From Cytospora piceicola (taxonomy: Eukaryota > Ascomycota > Sordariomycetes > Diaporthales > Cytosporaceae): 64,000 nucleotides of DNA. A program made the translations under genes and the position numbers. The DNA lies in contig JALQBC010000012.1 of NCBI GenBank assembly GCA_023375675.1, positions 620,001 through 684,000 on the forward strand, written 5' to 3'. The notes beneath the pieces were generated by a model, which saw nothing but the letters and a program-made list of their open reading frames with translations, ran no database searches and was not told the DNA's origin. Positions 58,038 to 64,000 of the stretch are shown here, in pieces; position 1 is the stretch's first letter, and every line of letters begins with the position of its first letter.

Positions 58038-58961
58038 AGTGGATTCAGGGGCCCAGGGACAGATAAGATGAATGGATGGAGGGCTTAGCGGATGATATGA
58101 ATTCTCACTCACCCTTAGACAGCGTTTAGAACCCTAATACTTGGGATAGATGCCGGCTATAATATATCTTACTGCGAACACGTTTAGCTGAGTGTTGTTG
58201 AGACTAAAGTGTACCTCCCTGTTAAACACCAAAGTCCTGCATGGTGGTGTTCATTGGGGAGGAGGTAGGTTTGTATGAAGGCAACAGCACATCCATTTTG
58301 AGATGACACCTTACCATGCTGCCATGAAGTGTGCCTAAACAGACCATTCTGTACTCATTATTAGGCAACTATGGCATTCCGCATCGAAAATTCGTGGCCC
58401 CCAAGAGGGCACTTTGGGAGCCGGGACATCCAGTTGCCGTGCTTACTGTTGACCAAAGGCGGACAAACATTGGTGTGCACCTCGAAACAGTATCGATTCG
58501 GTGTGGCTTTCTGTTCTGGACACGTGTATCTAAGCCAGTGCACCGAATCTATATGGTCAGAGGCTGTAGTCAAGTCTGCTGCTATCCTCTATTTATCCAA
58601 GTAGCTTTGGACTGCCCATAGCTTGCGGTACCCAGGCAGGACATATGAAGCTCTCGTTAGCTAGCTTTATCCTTCAAACTTAAGAACCATTCCTATTTAC
58701 TTACTCATAATTGGTCCCACACGTGTTGTCCGTCCTTGGATCTCCTTAACTTTTAGGGCTTCACCTGTATCCTCACTTTTGATTCATCGGCTGAAGTCGC
58801 ATCTTGATCTCGCGATATTCGTCTCGATATTTAGACACCACCGGGAACGCCGAGACATCTACTTCTTACGGCACAAGCCTATGAACTCAAGCAGGACTGT
58901 GTCAACGGCCAAGCATTCGTTGTTCTCTTCTTGGCTCGACGAAATCCTGAACATATAGGCC
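58038..58961. other. intergenic region upstream of ABC transporter
   Basis: 0.92 kb, same-strand neighbours. No supported ORF. CACACGTG at about 58719 is a generic E-box-like sequence without further support. Confidence 0.4.
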
Positions 58962-61900
58962 ATGGGGATCGCCAAAGACAATGCTGACGAGTCGACCAGC
59001 TATGATATAGTCAAAAGCGGTCGGCAAGAAGATGTGCAGGAACAGCCAGCGGAGAAAAGCACCGAGCACGAGAGAGAAGCTGGGTGGGGGGACTACTTTC
59101 GAGTGTTCACCTATGCAAATAACTGGGACTTTGCACTGATGGCTGCTGCTGCGGTGGCCTCTATAGGAGCTGGCGTGGTAAGCCCGTCCTTGCCGCGAGT
59201 TCTGAGATGTGCGCTACATTCATACTCACGACTCTTGTCAGACTACACCCCTTATGAATGTAATCTTCGGAAGACTCGTTGGTAGCTTTACAACATATGG
59301 CAGTCCAGGCGCCGACTTGACCAAGGTATGCCCTCCCCTCTTTTGGATCGGGGACAATGCCAGACGTATTTCTAACCAGGTCATACAAAGGATGAACTCC
59401 GACGCCGGCTTGACTTCCAGGCTCTTCTGATCTTCATACTGTTCATAGTCCGTTTCGCCCTCAGTTATGTATCCAAGTTCTCCTTTCGAATGATTGGTAT
59501 TCGCATCTCGGCTGCCATTCGACTGCACTATCTCTCGTCCCTGCTCAACCAGACGATCCACGTCCTCGATTCTATGGCACCAGGATCGGCAGCAGGGACT
59601 ATAACCAGCACGGCAAATACCTTGCAGGTAGGCATTTCTGAAAAACTCGGCACGTTCCTCGAGTTCGCTGGATGCATGGTTGCAGCCATCATAGTGGCTT
59701 TCACGTCTTCCTGGCGGGTTACCTTGGTAACAGCCAGCGTTATCCTTTTCATAGCCTTGGCGGTGGGGACTTTCCTGCCCTTCATCATCAAGGGGACGAA
59801 ACTCTCGACGAGAGCTGAGACGAGAGCTGCCGCCGTGGCTACTGAGTCCTTCTCGGCCATCAGGATGGTGAAGGCTTGTGGCGCTCAAGGCCGCATGGCT
59901 GAACGATACGACAAGTGGGTTGCTGAAGTGAAGAGGCACGGGACATACACTTCACCCTTCATCGGCCTCCAATTTGGGGCCATGTTCTTTGGAATCTACG
60001 GAGCTTTTGCTTTGAGTAAGCAGCACAACCTAAAAAAAGTCATTTTTTCTCTTTTTCTCTTTCTGGTAGTTGCGGAGGTTACTAACTCGATCTCCTATGA
60101 TTCACAGCCTTCTGGTACGGGACTAAGGCCTACTCAGAGGGCCTGGTCGACGGCGTAGGAACCCTCGTGGTGGTGCTCATGTCTATCTTTCTTGTGGGGG
60201 TTTCGCTAGAGGGGATGTCGGGCCCCCTCATCGATGCTACCAAAGCCACAGTCGCCGCGGCAACTTTCTTTGCGGTCATCGACGCTCCTCAACCGGAAAG
60301 GGGTACTTTGAAGGAGCCGGCCGTGACTGCAGATGGAGACATTGTGTTTGAGGGTGTGACATTTGCTTATCCCGGTCGCCCAAAAGCCAAAGTCCTAGAT
60401 GACCTCAGCATTACGATCGAAGCTGGCAAAGTCACAGCAATCGTAGGACATTCAGGCAGTGGGAAGAGCACCATTGTCGGTCTTGCCGAGCAGTGGTATA
60501 CCCTACACTCACAGGCTGTCATCCATGAGGCTATTCAGAAGGCTGCGAAGAGGAAAGAAAATAAGAAGGACGAGCATCCAAATGCAACTGAAGCTGCGGA
60601 CGGGAAAAGCTCATTCTGGGCTCGACTGAAGGCGCAGCGCCAGGCCAAACTGTCTGTGGAAGACAGGGGAGAGCCAGACTCCAACGAACGTCCCGCCGAG
60701 GAACAAGACAGCGGCGAAGATGTACAGCTAAGCGGACGGATCATGACCTCGGGGCACAATCTGGATGAGTTCGATGTCAAGTGGTGGCGATCACAAATCG
60801 GCCTGGTCCAGCAGGAGCCTTTCTTGTTCAACGACAGCATCTATGCCAACGTTATGCACGGGCTGGTCGGGACTCAGTGGGAAGACGAGCCATTGGAGGT
60901 CAAGCAGGAGCTTGCTAGACAGGCATGCAAAGAAGCCTTTGCCGACGAGTTTATCGACAGGCTGCCTGAAGGCTACAACACCCATGTTGGCGACTCGGGT
61001 CTCAAGCTCTCTGGTGGCCAGAGGCAACGGATCGCAATAGCTCGCAGCATTGTGAAGAAACCGAAAATCCTCATCCTCGACGAAGCAACTTCAGCCATTG
61101 ATGTCCGGAGTGAGAAGATTATACAGGCTGCTCTAGACCGTGTTTCCAAGGGTAGGACAACTATCATGATTGCCCACAGGCTCTCAACCATCGCGAAGGC
61201 CGACAACATCTTGGTGCTCCAGAAAGGAAAGCTCATGGAGCAAGGCACCCACGCGTCGCTTCTGAGTAATGAAGCCGGTGTGTACTCTGGGCTTGTCAGA
61301 GCGCAAATGCTAGCCCTCGGTATGGGGGAGCGAGAAGAAAGCGGTACCTCAGTTGGCGACGTTGTCGGGGGGAAGGAGGAAGAGTACCTGGCAGCCACAA
61401 TGAGTCGCGAGAAATCAAGCCCCCAGGTTCTGATAAGCGAAGATGAAAGGAAAAACTTGTGGAAGAGCCGTGGGATCGTTGGCAGTTTTGGTCGGCTTCT
61501 CCACGAACAGCGCAGCCGCTTTCCGTTCTACATCATCACAGTCTTGTGCGCCGCTGGAATCGCCGCTGGACTGCCTTTGCAAGCATATCTCTTCGCTCAG
61601 GTCATCAACGTGTTCACATTACCGCCAGACAGCTTCCTCGGCCGAGCCGCGTTCTGGTCACTAATGTGGTTCGTCTTGGCGCTGGCCATTGGTCTCTTTT
61701 ATCTCCTTTCGGGGATCGTCACCGTCAGTCTGGAGCACTTCATCTGCGCGGTGTATAGGGAGCAATACTTCTCGGCTCTTATACGGTAAGCTACACAGTG
61801 TCTGGAATCAATACGATATAAGGCTGTCACTGACAAGAAGCCTCGCGTATTAGGCAGAAGACTGACTTCTTCGACGATCATGACCACTCCGTGGGCACTC

Positions 61901-63624
61901 TAACCTCGATGGTTCAAGGAGACCCGAAACAGCTTCAAGAGCTATTGGGGACAAATATGGCTATGGTGCTCAATGCATTTCTCCAATGTATAGGGACTCT
62001 GATCATTACTTTTGTCTTTGGATGGAAACTGTCTCTCGTTGCCTTATTCGTAACTATCCCCCTTATTCTGGCGTCCGGTTGGTACCGAACTAAATATGAA
62101 CAAGAGTTTGTCAAGATGTCAGCAGCCGTAAGTGTCTTTGTCCATAGGAGGCATCGAGCTATTCTCCTTCGAAATCACCGTTTTTCTACCCTCACCCTCT
62201 GCTGCCTTATCACAGGGAGAGAGACAGACCCTTTACATACCCTGTGTGATTATACCCGTCTCGGAGAAGCAGAATACTGATGTCTTCCCAGGTCTTCGAT
62301 GAATCAAGCAAGTGGGCGTCCGAAGCCATCGGTGCGTTTCGTTGCGTATCCTCACTCATCTTAGAAGACATGATCATCCACAAATATCAGCAACTCCTAC
62401 ATGAGCATACAATGTCCGCCTACCGCAAGGCTCGCTGGGTGTCGATTATAATCGCCTTGTCAAGTTCGATATCCATGGCATGCCAGGCTCTCATCCTCTG
62501 GTATGGCGGGCAGTTGCTCGCGAGCCGTGAGTACGGAGTCCTCCAGTTCTTCGTGTGCTACCGGGCTGCCATTTCGGGCGCCGAGTCCGCCGGGTCTGGT
62601 TTCTCGTTTGGACCCAATGCTGCTCAGGCCACTGCTGCAGCAAACAGGATACTGAGCATCAGAGAAAACCGAGGGGAGGGCTCGGAAGACCAGCAACAGC
62701 CGCGACAGGAGGGGGGAGAATTCGATAGAATCCCGGATAGTGATGATGGTGTTAAGATTGAGTTGCGCGATGTCGCCTTCAAGTATCCTTCTCGCGACAT
62801 TTCTATTTTCAAGCACCTCAACGTCACAGTCGAGAAGGGGCAGTTTGCGGCACTAGTCGGGGCGTCTGGTGCCGGAAAGTCGAGTATCGTGGCCCTCTTG
62901 GAACGGTTCTACGACGTTCAGCAGGGAAGTATCTTGTGCAATGGGAGGGATATCAGGTCGGTTGATGTTCACGAGTACCGCAAACTCCTGTCCCTCGTGG
63001 CCCAAGAAGCGACACTGTTCCAAGGTAATTTATCACCTTCCTTCAACTAAGCTCCAGGGTATGGTTACTGATGATAGCGGCTTTATCAAGGAACCATCAG
63101 GGAGAATATCCTCTTTGGCGTTCCTGATATATCAACAATCACGGATGCCCAACTCCACCAAGCTTGCCGAGACGCCGCGATCCACGACTTCATCGTATCG
63201 CTACCAGAGGGTTACAATACCGATGTCGGTTCACGCGGTGTGGCACTGTCCGGTGGGCAGAAACAGCGAATATCCATCGCTAGGGCTATTATCCGTGACC
63301 CGCAAGTACTACTCTTGGACGAAGCGACATCCTCACTGGACTCGGAGAGCGAGAAACAGATCACATCTGCGCTTCAGAAAGTGGCGAAGGGGAGGACCAC
63401 TTTGGCAGTGGCTCATCGCTTGTCGACCATACAGCATGCGGATGTCATCTATGTGCTCGGGGAGGGTACGGTGCTGGAGGTGGGAAACCATGCTGAGTTG
63501 TTGAGGCAGAAGGGAACTTATTACACCATGGTGAGTAATCATGCACACTTCTCAAACATTGAAAATTTGACCTTGCTGACTGGACTGCGTGATTCAGTGT
63601 CAGAGTCAAGCTCTCGACAGGTAA
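58962..63624 (+). CDS. full-size ABC transporter, ABCB (multidrug/P-glycoprotein-like)
   Basis: Eight exons: 58962-59177, 59242-59325, 59391-60015, 60108-61785, 61854-62127, 62292-63024, 63091-63530 and 63598-63624, total 1358 aa. Order is TMD1-NBD1-TMD2-NBD2. NBD1: Walker A GHSGSGKST (~422), Q-loop LVQQEPF (~541), signature LSGGQRQR (~608), Walker B ILILDEATS. NBD2: Walker A GASGAGKSS (~1150), signature LSGGQKQR (~1256), Walker B VLLLDEATS and H-loop AHRLST. Both sites look catalytically complete. About 75 extra charged residues separate Walker A and Q-loop in NBD1. The last exon codes only CQSQALDR. These proteins export hydrophobic compounds, peptides or drugs at the plasma membrane; the substrate is unknown. 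At the exon 2/3 join, the acceptor at 59390 keeps frame (TKDELRRRLDFQALL). Confidence 0.92.
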
Positions 63625-64000
63625 GACTTGTATCGCATTGTACAACAGCCGGAAGGGTAGGCGAGTGCAAAAGTACGCCGAGTATATTCCACTCATAAAA
63701 TCAGCCAAGAGACGGACATGGCCAAACCACACAACTCTCAAAACTCAAATTGGAATATAGGTCTCTAGTGAAGAATGAGATCGATCATAGTATACTATAA
63801 AGTTACACTTCATATGCTTAGGCAGTAATCACAGAGTTTTTCGGCTTCATGGCTGTATCAGACGTTGTCGGCACTTCAAACCACGTGAACTGGGCTCCCG
63901 TCAGATGTTTCCTCGTATATCCCTTTTGGACTCCGAAGAAGAGGAGGGATCAAGTTTACAACAAACCAGGTAGTCAGCCACCTCCTTATTCGACGGCAGA
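63625..64000. other. right-edge non-coding
   Basis: 3' flank of the ABC transporter to the window edge. No gene seen. Confidence 0.4.

Noticed and set aside
56967..58112. 381-codon open frame antisense to the alpha/beta hydrolase
   Set aside because: High GC with C/G-ending codons on the plus strand opens the opposite frame; the translation is Arg/Pro/His-rich with no domain, while the plus frame has a full catalytic triad.
54156..63624. Secondary-metabolite gene cluster (hexosaminidase, hydrolase, ABC transporter)
   Set aside because: No polyketide synthase, NRPS, terpene or pathway regulator gene is present; adjacency alone is not evidence.
1..64000. tRNA, rRNA and CRISPR features
   Set aside because: No B-box/T-loop pattern with a matching cloverleaf, no rRNA-like stretch, and no regularly spaced repeats were found by reading.

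Overview
The window is nuclear DNA of a filamentous ascomycete (Pezizomycotina, most likely a Sordariomycete). Genes carry short introns of about 50-100 nt with GTAAGT/GTATGT/GTACGT-type donors, CTAAC/CTGAC branch sites and YAG acceptors. Genes lie singly on both strands with intergenic spaces of 0.3-7 kb, and the encoded proteins are typical fungal ones. No operons, CRISPR arrays, phage, rRNA or tRNA genes were seen. Exon structures were derived by hand, by joining reading frames across consensus splice sites and matching protein family conservation. Every multi-exon model given sums to a multiple of three.

Layout. 0.4-8.3 kb: a cysteine-rich single-pass membrane protein, RNA polymerase II subunit RPB4 (-), TRAPP subunit TRS23 (+), proteasome subunit RPN10 (-), a Borealin/Nbl1-type chromosomal passenger protein (+) and the translation factor TMA22/DENR (-). 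10.2-13.4 kb: a large SAM-dependent methyltransferase-like protein. 14.3-20.9 kb: MED14 (-) and glucose-6-phosphate dehydrogenase (-). 22.7-23.6 kb: ribosomal protein eL33 (+). 23.6-30.5 kb: a gene-poor stretch with hairpins, homopolymer tracts and possible degraded coding fragments. 30.5-45.9 kb: a DUF2406 protein, VMA21 (-), the SNF2 remodeller FUN30, a Par32/DUF3602 protein, ATG22 and a BAH-PHD protein. 45.9-50 kb: gene-free, with a 333-bp inverted-repeat element resembling a MITE. 50-58 kb: NAB2 (-), a secreted GH20 hexosaminidase and an alpha/beta hydrolase. 59-63.6 kb: a full ABCB-type transporter.

The genes are mainly housekeeping (transcription, translation, proteolysis, trafficking, redox metabolism, chromatin). 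I see no secondary-metabolite cluster; the hexosaminidase, hydrolase and transporter at the right are neighbours without an evident shared pathway.

The most unusual points concern gene structure. An intron appears to split the TRS23 start codon (AT|G). Micro-exons of 6 nt (ATG22), 10 nt (RPL33) and 21 nt (G6PD) are required by the conserved reading frames. The G6PD stop codon lies inside a consensus splice donor. Non-coding DNA is also peppered with TACCTAGGTA-like palindromes, and three perfect hairpins stand in tandem at 27.15-27.22 kb.
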